Positions 1-10,007 of a DNA stretch of 64,000 nucleotides are shown here, one piece after another. Below the pieces are notes generated by a model. The model was not told where the DNA came from. It worked only from the letters and a program-made list of their open reading frames with translations, and did not search any database. The stretch spans positions 3,286,001-3,350,000 of the forward strand of contig NW_006917093.1 in NCBI RefSeq assembly GCF_000516985.1. Reading direction: 5' to 3'. Position numbers and translations under genes: made by a program. The DNA is from Pestalotiopsis fici W106-1. Its lineage: Eukaryota; Ascomycota; Sordariomycetes; Amphisphaeriales; Sporocadaceae. How positions within the stretch are numbered: the stretch's first letter is position 1; every line of letters starts with the position of its first letter.

Positions 1-206
1 AGTTCATGCTTGAGTAGGGCCGAGGGAGAGGCGAAACCGGCGGCGATGGCATCAATGGCCTCCTGGGACTCGGCTGGGGTCTCAGCGTGCCTGGCGAGAT
101 GCTTGAGCGAGAAGAGGGCGCGGAAACGCAGAGGAAGTGGGGTGGCCTCGGAGCACAGGGACTCGCGCAGGCTGGCGATGGTGGTAGCCGGGGCGTCGGC
201 GGTCAT
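1..206 (-). CDS. lia1: Deoxyhypusine hydroxylase, N-terminal part (runs off the left edge)
   Basis: The enzyme hydroxylates deoxyhypusine on eIF5A, the last step of hypusine formation, in the cytosol. Reading the minus strand from the ATG at 206-204 gives 68 codons without a stop, and the gene continues past base 1. The protein opens MTADAPATTIASLRESLCSE and contains LRFRALFSLKHLA, followed by SPSALLKHEL at residues 60-69. These match the first HEAT-type repeats of the family. H67-E68 corresponds to the first of the four His-Glu pairs that hold the di-iron centre. The start was chosen because the preceding in-frame sequence has no family similarity and the length before the first HE pair fits the family. 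Only about one fifth of a normal 300-340-residue protein is visible, so the C-terminal repeat half cannot be judged. Identification rests on recognised motifs. Confidence 0.88.
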   Translation of the reverse strand, partial: MTADAPATTIASLRESLCSEATPLPLRFRALFSLKHLARHAETPAESQEAIDAIAAGFASPSALLKHE

Positions 207-631
207 ATTTGTGGTTGTGTCGGACGACGGAACGTAGAGTGCGGAGAAGGAGTGGCCGTATCTTAAAAATGGATGCTATAGAATTTCCATACACAATGTT
301 GGAACTCTAATCTGACAGGAGTTGTATCCAACAAGCGCAGTATAATTATTTTGCAAGTGTGGTACAGTACGGCGACGAATGCAGCCAGCAGCGCCAGAGC
401 GAGACCAGCTTCGTGGTGCCTGAGAGTCCCGCAGGGTGGCATAAAAACCCAGTCCCCCACTGTGGGACCGACAACTTTTTTTTCTCTTTCCAGGCCTGAT
501 GGAGGGGCAGTTCCCAAGAACTGCACCTTATCTTATCGCCGCGCTCCGAAGCCGCAAGGAATGGTTTTTGCGTTAACATCATAAACTGCTTTAATGAAAT
601 TGGATGTCATAGCGAGCGTTTACAGCCTCAT
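207..631. other. Intergenic spacer between the DOHH gene and the tRNA
   Basis: This 425-bp spacer holds the 5' flank of the minus-strand DOHH gene and the 5' flank of the plus-strand tRNA. Small overlapping open frames on both strands here have no recognisable similarity. No gene is supported. Confidence 0.6.
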
Positions 632-718
632 GGTCGGTTAGTGTAGTTGGTTATCACATCGGATTCTGATTCTTCATCGTGACTTCCGGTAACCGGGGTT
701 CGAATCCCCGACTGACCT
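632..718 (+). tRNA. tRNA-Gln (anticodon CUG) with a 14-nt intron
   Basis: The sequence folds as a cloverleaf. The 7-bp acceptor stem pairs 632-638 (GGTCGGT) with 711-717 (ACTGACC), with one G-U pair. The D arm carries AGTTGGTTA. The anticodon stem is TCGGA/TCCGG. The T arm is a perfect 5-bp CGGGG/CCCCG stem around TTCGAAT. The anticodon CTG lies at 666-668, which reads CAG (Gln). The 21-nt stretch in the anticodon loop is explained by a 14-nt intron at about 670-683, directly 3' of position 37, the canonical place for nuclear tRNA introns. No CCA is encoded, as expected for a eukaryote. A T-run follows immediately. Confidence 0.87.
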
Positions 719-719
719 G

Positions 720-726
720 TTTTTTG
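720..726 (+). terminator. RNA polymerase III terminator of tRNA-Gln
   Basis: A run of seven T residues starts two bases after the tRNA discriminator base, the usual Pol III stop signal. Confidence 0.8.
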
Positions 727-1526
727 TATCTCGTTTTTGTCATCTAACTCCATCACGAATTCGTGTGTTCTTCTTTTGGGGTTTTTGGTCAAGGAACTGG
801 GATTTTGTTGTTTCTTTCTCTTTTTTCATTTTCACCTTCCTTCTTCTTAGTAAATTCTGGCACTGAGAAAAAGATGGATTTCATGTGCTCGAGGGGAATG
901 AATTCGAGTAATGTACGATATAATATGTATTGTGTTATATTCGTGTACCTGAGGAAATGATTTTGGGGTTCCCATTAAGCCTCGTTCTTGTTATGTCAAT
1001 CAACATATTAGTTTTGAGTTCCATCGCTTTGTGAGTCTTGTCTAGAAGGAGCGCCAAGAGTGCTTCGACTGTGCCGGTAGATTATACATCAAGCTAGGCA
1101 GTAAACTGCTGTGCTTGACTATCCGCTCTCCAATCTCCCCTCGATTGTCATTCACTCAAAATTGGACAAGTAACCCTGTATCTATATTTGGTGCAAGGAG
1201 AAATAGAAATTAGAAGCTTGAATAAATTGACCTTTAGTTAATGCAAGATTTGCATGATTCTAGATCCAACACTGACTGAATGGTGGTGAAACACATGAGT
1301 TGCTCTCGTGTGCTGGCCTAGAAATTGGACCCCACAAAACACAAGCGATTTGTTCTGCTGGATGCGTCATGAACTTTCGATCATCGACTTACACCTTGTC
1401 TTATACCAGCCAACAACAAACACACAATCCAAATCTGCAGCGTCCTATCGTATCTCCTAGGACAAAACGAGCAATATCATTTGAATGCAATCAACACTCT
1501 CTAGATTTCTGAGCTACACTACCAAA
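727..1526. other. Intergenic spacer and PDX3 promoter region
   Basis: These 800 bp contain no open frame with recognisable similarity. The last 200 bp form the 5' flank of the oxidase gene. An in-frame upstream ATG at 1485 lies here (see the oxidase entry). Confidence 0.55.
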
Positions 1527-2334
1527 ATGGCTCTCCACGCAGCAAAAGAGGATTCCAAACTCATCTGTAAGTGCCGCAACGCCCGCCCGCCCCTCCTTGG
1601 ACCGTACCACTTACGTGTTTTCACCAATGTCAGTTGCACCTGCTGGGCAAGAAGCACACGGACAGGCAGACCAATTCGTCAAGGGACACCTCACCCGTGC
1701 AGACCTGGACCCTTCGTCGCCCGTCCGCCAGTTTCACAGCTGGTTCGGGGCAGCGCAGCAGGCCGGGTCGGGCGTCGCCCACCCAGAGACGTGCACGCTG
1801 TCGACGGCGTCGCTGCCGTCGGGCCGTGTGAGCGCCCGCATGGTGTACCTCAAGGAGCTCGACGACAAGGGCTTTGTGGTGTACAGCAACTTTGGCACGA
1901 GCCGCAAGGCCGCCGACCTGGCCACGAACCCCTGGGCCAGCCTGACGTTTTGGTGGGAGAGCCTGGAGCGCCAGGTCCGGGTCGAGGGCAGAGCGAGTAG
2001 GCTCAGTGCCGAGGAGAGCCAAAATTATTATGACACCAGAGTGCGGGGGAGCCGCATCGGTGCCTGGGCCAGTCGGCAGAGTCAGGTGCTAAAGCCGGCA
2101 GCTGCAGAAGGAGACGACGGACGGAAGGAGCTCGAGGGCTGGGTCGCGGAGACGGAAGAGAAGTTTCGTGATCAGGAGAAGATCCCGGTCCCCGAGTTCT
2201 GGGGTGGTTTGAGGATCGTGCCCGAATCGATAGAATTTTGGCAGGGCCGAGAGAGTCGCTTGCACGACAGATTTGTGTATGAAAGAAAGGAAGATGGCAA
2301 GGATGAGTGGTCTCTTGAAAGGTTGAGTCCATAG
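1527..2334 (+). CDS. pdx3: Pyridoxamine-5'-phosphate oxidase
   Basis: This FMN enzyme oxidises pyridoxine/pyridoxamine 5'-phosphate to pyridoxal 5'-phosphate in vitamin B6 biosynthesis and salvage. The model is join(1527..1566,1634..2334), 246 residues; the 67-nt intron has GTAAG and CAG ends. Splicing joins KLI to FAPAG, recreating the conserved IFAP-type segment just before the FMN domain. Visible motifs are SGRVSARMVYLKELD (76-90) and YSNFGTSRKA (97-106) for FMN/phosphate binding, and the C-terminal dimerisation block WGGLRIVPESIEFWQGR followed by SRLHDRFVY. The length matches the family. An in-frame ATG at 1485 would add 14 residues (MQSTLSRFLSYTTK), basic and hydroxylated like a mitochondrial leader, so alternative initiation is possible. 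The shorter start was preferred because its context (accaaaATGG) is the better one. Identification is firm. Confidence 0.95.
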
Positions 2335-3036
2335 CTAACACAAGATATCTTAATCGTCTAGGTATTTGGTGCCTTGCTGGCCAAATTTGCCAGCTACAAT
2401 CTCTCGTAACTCCTACTTTGAATCTCACAAGTGAATGATGTGATCAGGGCATATTGGCTCCGTAAATATGGAATATGCCGATTGTTTCCCGCTTACAGGG
2501 CCATTTCATACATTCCACCAAGGCGGCTGGAACATTAGGCGTCTGCTAGACAGACATTATTGAGGATAATCACAAGTAGCAAGAGAAAATCATGCGTGTG
2601 AATTGTTCAAGGGGATGTCTTGATCCGTGGTCATTGAGATGATTAGGTCCGTCGTCTTCAAATAATGCGAAGACGCAAGGGAATGTGAAATGCAAACGCT
2701 CTTGCCTTGGCGGGCTCGTTTGTGCCATTGTATCAATCTGGAAATTCAAGCTCCAGATATCAATAATCACCACTCCAATCTGAAACCTGAAACTCAACTG
2801 GAAAGAACTCAAAGCTGCCAGATACAAACGAAGCCTGGGCAAATACAGAATTTTCCAAGATATAAAGCTGTCCACAATCAAACGCCTTACTCCTCCTCCT
2901 CCTCCTCTTCTTCTTCCGAACTCCAACAACAACTTTGGCCGTTGAGTATTTCAATTCCACTCAATTCATCCTCTTCCACAGATCAAAGACCAATTCACAA
3001 CACGTACACCAAGCAACCGACAATCCTTTCTTCAAG
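2335..3036. other. Spacer and 5' flank of the secreted-protein gene
   Basis: About 700 bp with no convincing gene. It contains the core-promoter-like elements listed separately. Confidence 0.5.
2861..2917 (+). promoter_or_regulatory. Putative core promoter: TATAAAG box plus pyrimidine tract
   Basis: TATAAAG at 2861-2867 is followed by a (TCC)n/(TTC)n pyrimidine run at 2891-2917, about 120-175 bp before the ATG of the secreted-protein gene. A TATA box followed by a CT-rich tract is a common arrangement at fungal transcription starts. The function is inferred. Confidence 0.5.
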
Positions 3037-3650
3037 ATGCAGACCAACTCTCGTCTTCTGGCTCTTGCCACTCTCTCTGTCGCCATCCAGGTACGTGGCG
3101 CTGTTGGATACTGCCCTTCTATACTAATTGTCTCTTGTAGACTTGTTCTGCCGCTGCCCTTGCTGGAGCCAACCAGGTCACTTCGGGAGGACGCGTTCGC
3201 ATCCGTGATCAGGTTAGTGATTTTCTTTTTCTTGTTGGGTTGCATGAATGTGCTGTCAACCACCAGTAGAGCTAACAGATTACAACATGACAGCCCTTCG
3301 TCACCTGCTCGTTCGCTCAGCTGACCGACGTCTCCTTGGTCAACAACATTGTCTCCGACCTCAAGGCCCATGCCGGTGATGACCTGTCCACCGATCCCCA
3401 GCAGTGCATTCACCTCGGCTGTGACAATGGCGCCGTCGTCTGGTGGTGCAACACCGACAGCAAGACTCTCTCCTTCAAGAGCGGTGATCTGGCCGACCAG
3501 GTCTCCCTAGTCGTCGATCACTGCGAGACTCCTGAGCAGTCGGACACGAGCAAGTTTCTGGTCAGTGGAAGCTCCAAGTCCACCACTGATGACCACTACA
3601 TCATTTCTGTCAGCGCTGGAACCTGCTCCCACCTCAAGGATGAGCAGTAG
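3037..3650 (+). CDS. Small secreted six-cysteine protein, unknown function
   Basis: The model is join(3037..3090,3141..3212,3294..3650), 160 residues. Both introns are phase 0 with good donors (GTACGT, GTTAGT), branch-like CTAAT/CTAAC and TAG/CAG acceptors. The protein begins MQTNSRLLALATLSVAIQTC, a short basic start and hydrophobic core typical of a signal peptide, with a likely cleavage near residues 22-26 (Ala-rich). The predicted mature part has six cysteines (47, 80, 85, 94, 119, 153), which fits three disulfides in an extracellular protein. No family was recognised. It could be a cell-wall, effector-like or antimicrobial-type protein, but nothing in the sequence decides this. GC-rich third positions and clean splicing argue for a real gene. 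A TATA/CT-tract promoter lies upstream. Confidence 0.75.
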
Positions 3651-6622
3651 TCTCGACTGCCAATGGATTGTCTTTGTCCATGGCCGGAGTATTTTCGTTC
3701 CTGGCGTAGAAATGTATCGCAGCCTGGTATGATTTGACAAGAGGGGAGACGCAAAAGTAAAGATAGGTACCCTAGTAGACAGACGTGTCAATCAATGCAA
3801 GAGTCTCCAAGGAGGAGATAACTGACGCTGCATATATTGTGCTCGACATTTCTTTTGCTCGCTGAATGTGTCTCTCAATGGATGATTTTGAAAAGAAAAG
3901 CTGGTCTGACTAGTCCCTATAGACAAGACGAGTGCCATGTTTCCAATCTTGTGGATTTTGGCGGGCATGAGTACATGCATGTGGTTGGCAACTCCAGAAG
4001 GAAGGAGCAAATCAAATCGTCACATTTTCACCCTCTCCACCACCTCAAGACTTCAAAGTAACCACACACCTGCTTACCTGGTTACCACTAGGTATGCAAA
4101 AACACACGCAAGACCATGCAGTTCTCCTCGGCCAGTCAATCAACCATGAGGTTTCTCTGCGCCGTCCACTAATCCTTGCTGTCATATTTTCCGATTACTC
4201 ATATCTGTTCTCCTCTCGACGCTTGGGACCACAGATCGTCCGTCCGTCACCTAACCCATTTCCAGCTCTGTGACGTGACGTCCAGGGCGTGACATCAATC
4301 ACCCAACTTTTGACTCTGGGGACAGGGTTCCTGTTGTGTATCTGCACGGGAGAGCGCTTCGGACCCTTGAGACCCTGCATATCGTTAGGAGCCAAATACT
4401 TGCCAATCGGTGTACAGCATAGCGCACGGCTGGTTCTCCGATATGCACGCGACCCGGACACTGTGACTCTGAGACTACCAGTAACCGGGTCCGCCGTCTC
4501 ACCATTGGACCAACTCCGGCCTGGCAAAAGACGGCATGACTAGCGGCGTGGCGGGAGAAAGAAAAATAAATAAAACAAGAGGAAGAGATCTCGAGATCGA
4601 CAACCACGGGCCTGCGATACGTAACCTCCGTACTTCCCACCACCAGCTGCCAGAAGACAAGACTATCGCCTCCATGGAATGTCAGAGGCGCCGGAGCGTT
4701 CCGAATGCAAAATGCAGCTGAACCACACCGTGCACGCTAGAAATTATTACATTCCTACACTATCTACCCTGTCAACCTACCGCCCATTGAAAAGCACGGA
4801 TAGGATCGCCGATGGGGATCGTGGCTGACCCTTGGCGGCCTATTGGCGCATTGTTATATATGCATGGCTCAAGGTACAAGGTTCGTCGTCACCCTTGACC
4901 CGGGCATCCCGCTGCTGCAGTATTGATTCGTGAGATGCTTCATACCGGCTCCGGGGCCCTTCGTTGGGTTATAATGCAACTGAACTGAGCGGTGAACGTC
5001 GTTGTCGTCGGCCATCGTCGTCTCTTGGGGAACGCCGCCTGCTGCAAGGACACTTATCCATACTACATGGTTCAATTCTGATGCTAGTAGCCGCGACACA
5101 CATGCAAAGAGGCTCTCTTGACCCCTGCTTGATCAATCAGCCTCACATGCTCAGTCTGTATACTTTGAGAAATGGTATACAAAACCACCGAATCATCATC
5201 CAGAACCACAAGAGACCAAAGATTGACCCTGCTGGGTGACCCTCTTCGGATTTCCCGCCTTCCGAAGCCAGCGGCTGGGGTGGAAGTGCAAACATGCATA
5301 CGGACACATTCAAATATTACTTTCTGGCTTTCGTACAGCTGCTCGGAGCTCGCGTGTCAACACTAGTGTCGGCCACAGAATGCCGTACTCTCGCCTATCG
5401 CAACATGATTTGCTCTGTCGCGGCAGGCTGGCTTGGGTCCCAAAGCGAGCCTGTCATGGATCGCAAGCCGTACCGGGGTCATTCCAGGTTTTCCAGGGTC
5501 TCGTCCGCTAATCGATCATCTACCCGTTAGCTGCCGCTGCAAGAGAACGCAAATTCAACGACGTGCGTGCCAAGAAATACCTCTCGCTCACAACCAGTAT
5601 GCGGAGGCATCGTCTTCTGCACACAGCAGACACCTTGTATGCAGCCACATTTTCCCTATCCATCTCGACTGGCCGCTCCGCCGTGCTCGCTGATTTTCCG
5701 TCTGACACACGGCGTACATTTTATTCAATGCGGGAATACAATCATACCGACGTCACTGCTCCTCTCAATTCTTCTCTCTATTTCCGTGTGCTACCAGCGT
5801 CAACGCTGGCAGCAAATCTTCCAGCAGATTCTGTGCAGCAACGGATATGCTTGAAAGCCCGTCTTCTTTGGACTCGCCTATTCGACACTTGCCAGAGCTG
5901 CTGCATTCCAGAAGAGCGAGCGGTCAAATGACCGGTGTAGTCCTTTTTTCTTTCTAAGCAGTACCTCACTTATTGATGCTAAGTAAAGAAGAGATTCCCT
6001 CCCTCTTGTGAATCTTACTCCGTGTTTGGTTATACCTCGGTTCTTGGCGGCGATCGTGGCTCGTACCCTGCATCAACTAGTGACGCTATAGTCCCTTCAG
6101 GGAATTGGCCACACAGCTGCAGTTTGTGAGACAATGTTCTCTCGAGACATAACCCTAACTCTGTAGAAAGGGGCCCGTTGCAACCCGTGCTCGATACTGA
6201 GGTAGGTATCGTAACCCCTTATAATCAATGATCCACCTTGAACAACCATAGGCTGAGCAGACCCTTCCCAAGCGACAAGATGCAATCTCGATCATAAATC
6301 GGCAAAGTGGTGCCACACATGCATTCCCCCAAAGCCACGCATTGCTTTTCGCCATCGTTTTACTGCGGTTCTCTATGGGGATAGGTTGATTGCTTGGTTG
6401 TATTAATGTCAGGCAAGGTCTCGCCAAACGCTCATTCCCTAATCTCATTTCGGGCTTTCTCCAAGGGGTAGACAATGCTCATAACAATAATTGCCGAGGA
6501 TTATATATCATATGCAATCATATCCATGGGTAAGTTTGCCATGATGAGGTGATCAGTATTCCAGGCTCATTCTGCTTCAGATCACAGCCCAACATATTTC
6601 TGCTTGACTGCATGTATTGAAT
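3651..6622. other. Gene-poor interval, about 3 kb
   Basis: Several short open frames (the longest 122 codons, 5563-5931 plus) overlap on both strands and have no recognisable motifs. No gene is supported. The last few hundred bases form the 5' flank of the bZIP gene. Confidence 0.5.
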
Positions 6623-7765
6623 ATGCCCACGACGGATGTAAGTAGACTACAAATAAGAGCAAATACATTTTCAGTGCATCATTGTCCCAGGCTAATCTAT
6701 TTCTAACAGGATAAAGCCGCACAGGACAAGGCAAATCTGACGAGAATACGGGAAAACCAGAGACGTTCACGCGCACGGAGAAAGGAATATTTGCAAGAGC
6801 TGGAACAACGGATTAGGGTGTATGAACAGCAGGGGATCGAAGCGTCGACAGAGATTCAACAAGCGGCACGGAAAGTCGCAGAAGAGAACAGAAAGCTGCG
6901 AGCTTTACTTACACAACAAGGGGTCGATGAGAGCAGCATTGAAAGCTACCTCCACTCGCCCAATGCAACTCCAGCTCATGGGCTGTCGGCTGCGGCCGGA
7001 GAAAGCGTTTCTCAAGTGCTCGATCATCTTCTGGCTTCGCGGCACCCCAGTTTCGACTCTACTGGCACATCATTGACGCAAGCCACGGGACTTGACCCGG
7101 TATCACGTCGGAGTAGTGCATCGTATGGTGCCGGAGCACTGACGAGCCAATCTTCCCACGCGCATCTCGCCTTGTCGATGCCCGAGGTACAGCAGTCTGC
7201 GGCTATTCAAACCTATGGGTCTCTGGTCGTGAACAACGACACACAGGGTTTTTCTGCTCATGTCATGTCTGGATTTGTGGAGGATCCCAAGCAGGGCTTT
7301 GATGTTAGGCCTCTACCACTCCAGGCAGAAAGTCCTCGGCCAACTATGCATCTATCACGGCAAGCAGTGTCTGATCCAACGGGCATGTGGACAGAAGCGC
7401 CTCAAATATCGCCTATTTCATCAATTCCACTCCATGATAACCAAAATTCCCAATCTCATACTTATATGGAAAGGCCGGTCCAACTATCTCAGAGACGCGC
7501 ACATACGTATTCGGCAACTTGGTCAACACAGCTGGACTCTGGGCAAGATATTGACAACAGCGGAATGCTCGACAATGGATTCACACCACTAGCGCCAGGA
7601 AATCATCCTCAGCAGAATGGGTTTCCCGCCAGGGTTCAAGAAAACGGGTATCAGGAGTTGGCGGACACATCACAGCAGTTCCCAGAGAGCCGAGAGTCTC
7701 CGAAGCATGACTGGAATCAAAACTCAAAATCCCATTTTGTCAAGTCAGAGTTTGGTTTCCTATAG
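6623..7765 (+). CDS. bZIP transcription factor
   Basis: The model is join(6623..6637,6710..7765), 356 residues. Exon 1 has only five codons (MPTTD). The 72-nt intron begins GTAAGT and ends ..CTAACAG. The basic region RIRENQRRSRARRKEYLQEL (17-36) carries the bZIP signature N21-x7-R29. It is followed by a coiled-coil segment with an Arg/Lys/Glu-rich heptad pattern ending EENRKLRALLTQQG near residue 80. The rest is Ser/Gln/Pro-rich and looks disordered, as in transcriptional activators. The family binds DNA as dimers in the nucleus. This basic-region type is common in ascomycete regulators of stress response and secondary metabolism, but the target genes cannot be read from the sequence. Neighbouring DNA on both sides is gene-poor. 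The tiny first exon was inferred from frame continuity and splice sites, so the exact start is the weakest point. Confidence 0.85.
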
Positions 7766-8358
7766 CCAAGGAAATAATTGTGATGATGGTGATGGGGAAG
7801 ACTCTATGGAAAAAGAAGTAGCAGATTCATTGACTCGGTTCACCACATAATGACATAGGTTTCATTCTTAGACAAATGCACTCAGTTCGAACCGAAAATG
7901 GCCATCTCTCCCCACCTATCAACAGGTGAGGCAAATTCTGAAAATATGTTTCGTACATGTTCGTTCCGTCTACCATGTCTTGGAGCAATCAAAGTCCGCC
8001 ACTTTGTTATCAACTGAATACTTCATACATCCACGCGAGACCTATTGACCATATCGAGCGATCCTTGAGAGGCATCATGGTTACATTGATTTCATATGCG
8101 TCTCTAGATGATATCAAAACTTGAGCTATCTAAGCTGTGTTTTCCTAGCCTAGGATCAAGTCCCCAAGCCAGTCCTGCCGGCACGGCAGCCAAAGTCACG
8201 AGAAGGAAAAGCTTTCGGCCGTACAACTTTTCACCCTTCTTTCTACTCGGCCGTCTATGGATGAACCCCTGCCCCGTGATGGTTTTTGATCATACGATAA
8301 TCCAGACCGTAGTATATCCAGACAAGAGTCAAGGCATACCCTTCTGTTTCCCTGCCGC

Positions 8359-8388
8359 TTTTTTTTTTTTTTTTAAAAAAAAAAAAAA
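8359..8388. repeat. T16-A14 palindromic homopolymer tract
   Basis: Sixteen T residues are followed directly by fourteen A residues, so the single strand can fold back on itself. Confidence 0.9.
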
Positions 8389-9982
8389 CATGATTGTATA
8401 CTTGTCCTCTAGAGATTTTTGAACGTTATCTATTGTCCTGTTTATGATGAAATGCCCGCTTATTCTGGCAGAAGAGGAGAGTGAGAAAGGTATCACTACA
8501 CTTGCCCCTTGATTTGCCACTGCTTGTCGCCACATCTTGTTCATTAGAAATTGTTCAGTGGGGGTGGAATGAGTCAACAATATAGGACTCGTCTCCACGA
8601 GTGACTTGTGGTTCCTGGTACATGATCGCTCGACTTGTATTGTAGAAGAAAACAACAAACCAAGTACTCAAACGATTGACTGACGCTCTTGCTTGTTTTT
8701 GTAACGCGACCAAGTTAGAGAAGGGCCAAATTGTCTTTATAAAGATGATTCATAACAACGACGACTCCAGGTCCAACGTCCCATTTAGTTTATTGGGTTT
8801 CGTTAGCATTCAAAGCCCGGATTCTCTCGATATGATGACCGAATACATTTCCTATATTCCAAGCACCAGGCAGCAATCAGGACTGATATCGTCGCAAGAG
8901 TTTGCGTGGCTCTAGAATCATCATGCTTTATCCGGCACCATGGTTGGAAAGGTGACCTCGTCTCAGCCAACCATGGAAATTCATACAGCGTTGAGACTTG
9001 ATAGCTTGCAGTCTCACTCAAGTAAGCCGAGATGGAGCATGTCCATTGACCAAACACTCGAGTTATCATTGAGAGAATAGGCACAAGGGCAGCCTCTGGA
9101 AAGTGGAATAAGCGTTCATAAATGACATGGAAGTAACAAATCACAAAGGCTCCGAGAACAACGAGTACTTTTCTCTCCAATGGTACACTGATTTATGTTG
9201 CTGTACAAGCCACAACAAGCAACTGCTCATCTCCACCCTTCTCTGCAGTACTGAATAAGATCACGAAGGCTTCCAAATCCTGCCAGATTCACACCATCTG
9301 AAGACCAAAAACATGCCGTCTGAATGGTGGTATGACCGTGACGACATACAAGAATAGCCACATGGTCGATAAAGTCCATAAAGGTAGATCAATTTGGAAA
9401 CGAAAAGAGGTTAACAATATCATCTTTATTAAAAGTGTCGACACTTATCATCTTGAGAAAATCCAATTTATGAATGTCTCAAGAACCGTCATTTGTAGAA
9501 TAAAAATCATGGTCAATATTACCAACCCAACAGATTCCTAGTATGTATTACATTGTTTGATCAAGACTATACTCAATTTGCAAAATTTTGCCAACTTTCC
9601 CAAGGCATCATGAACAATCAACTCGCCAAATAGTCACGAGTATAACCTTAATGTTTCACAGAACAAGACAGAAGCAGCAAATGTGTATAAATCTCATAAA
9701 ATTTAGACTGAAAGTCTCCTCCGTACACCCTTTGCGATCCTTATCCCGTCACTAGGTATCCCTATGTAGTCCTGTTTGATAAATTTTTCAATGGGGCACT
9801 TATGCACAAACAATCATATGAGGGCCACCCAGAGTCTCGGTACTCTGTATATTCAAGTCATTTATGAATAAAACGAGATGCATATGCAGAGTTGGACAAG
9901 ACCTTGAATTTTTTCTTGTTTTTTGAAAACGCTTATTCAAACTTTACCATAAAACCCATCTTGTCCAATTCACTCCCTAGAT

Positions 9983-10007
9983 AGAAAGAAAGAAAGAAAG
10001 AAAAAAA
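9983..10007. repeat. (GAAA)n microsatellite
   Basis: A run of GAAA units ending in a poly-A stretch. Confidence 0.85.

Noticed and set aside
1630..2022. Minus-strand 130-codon open frame opposite the pdx3 gene
   Set aside because: Antisense shadow of GC-rich coding sequence of the oxidase.
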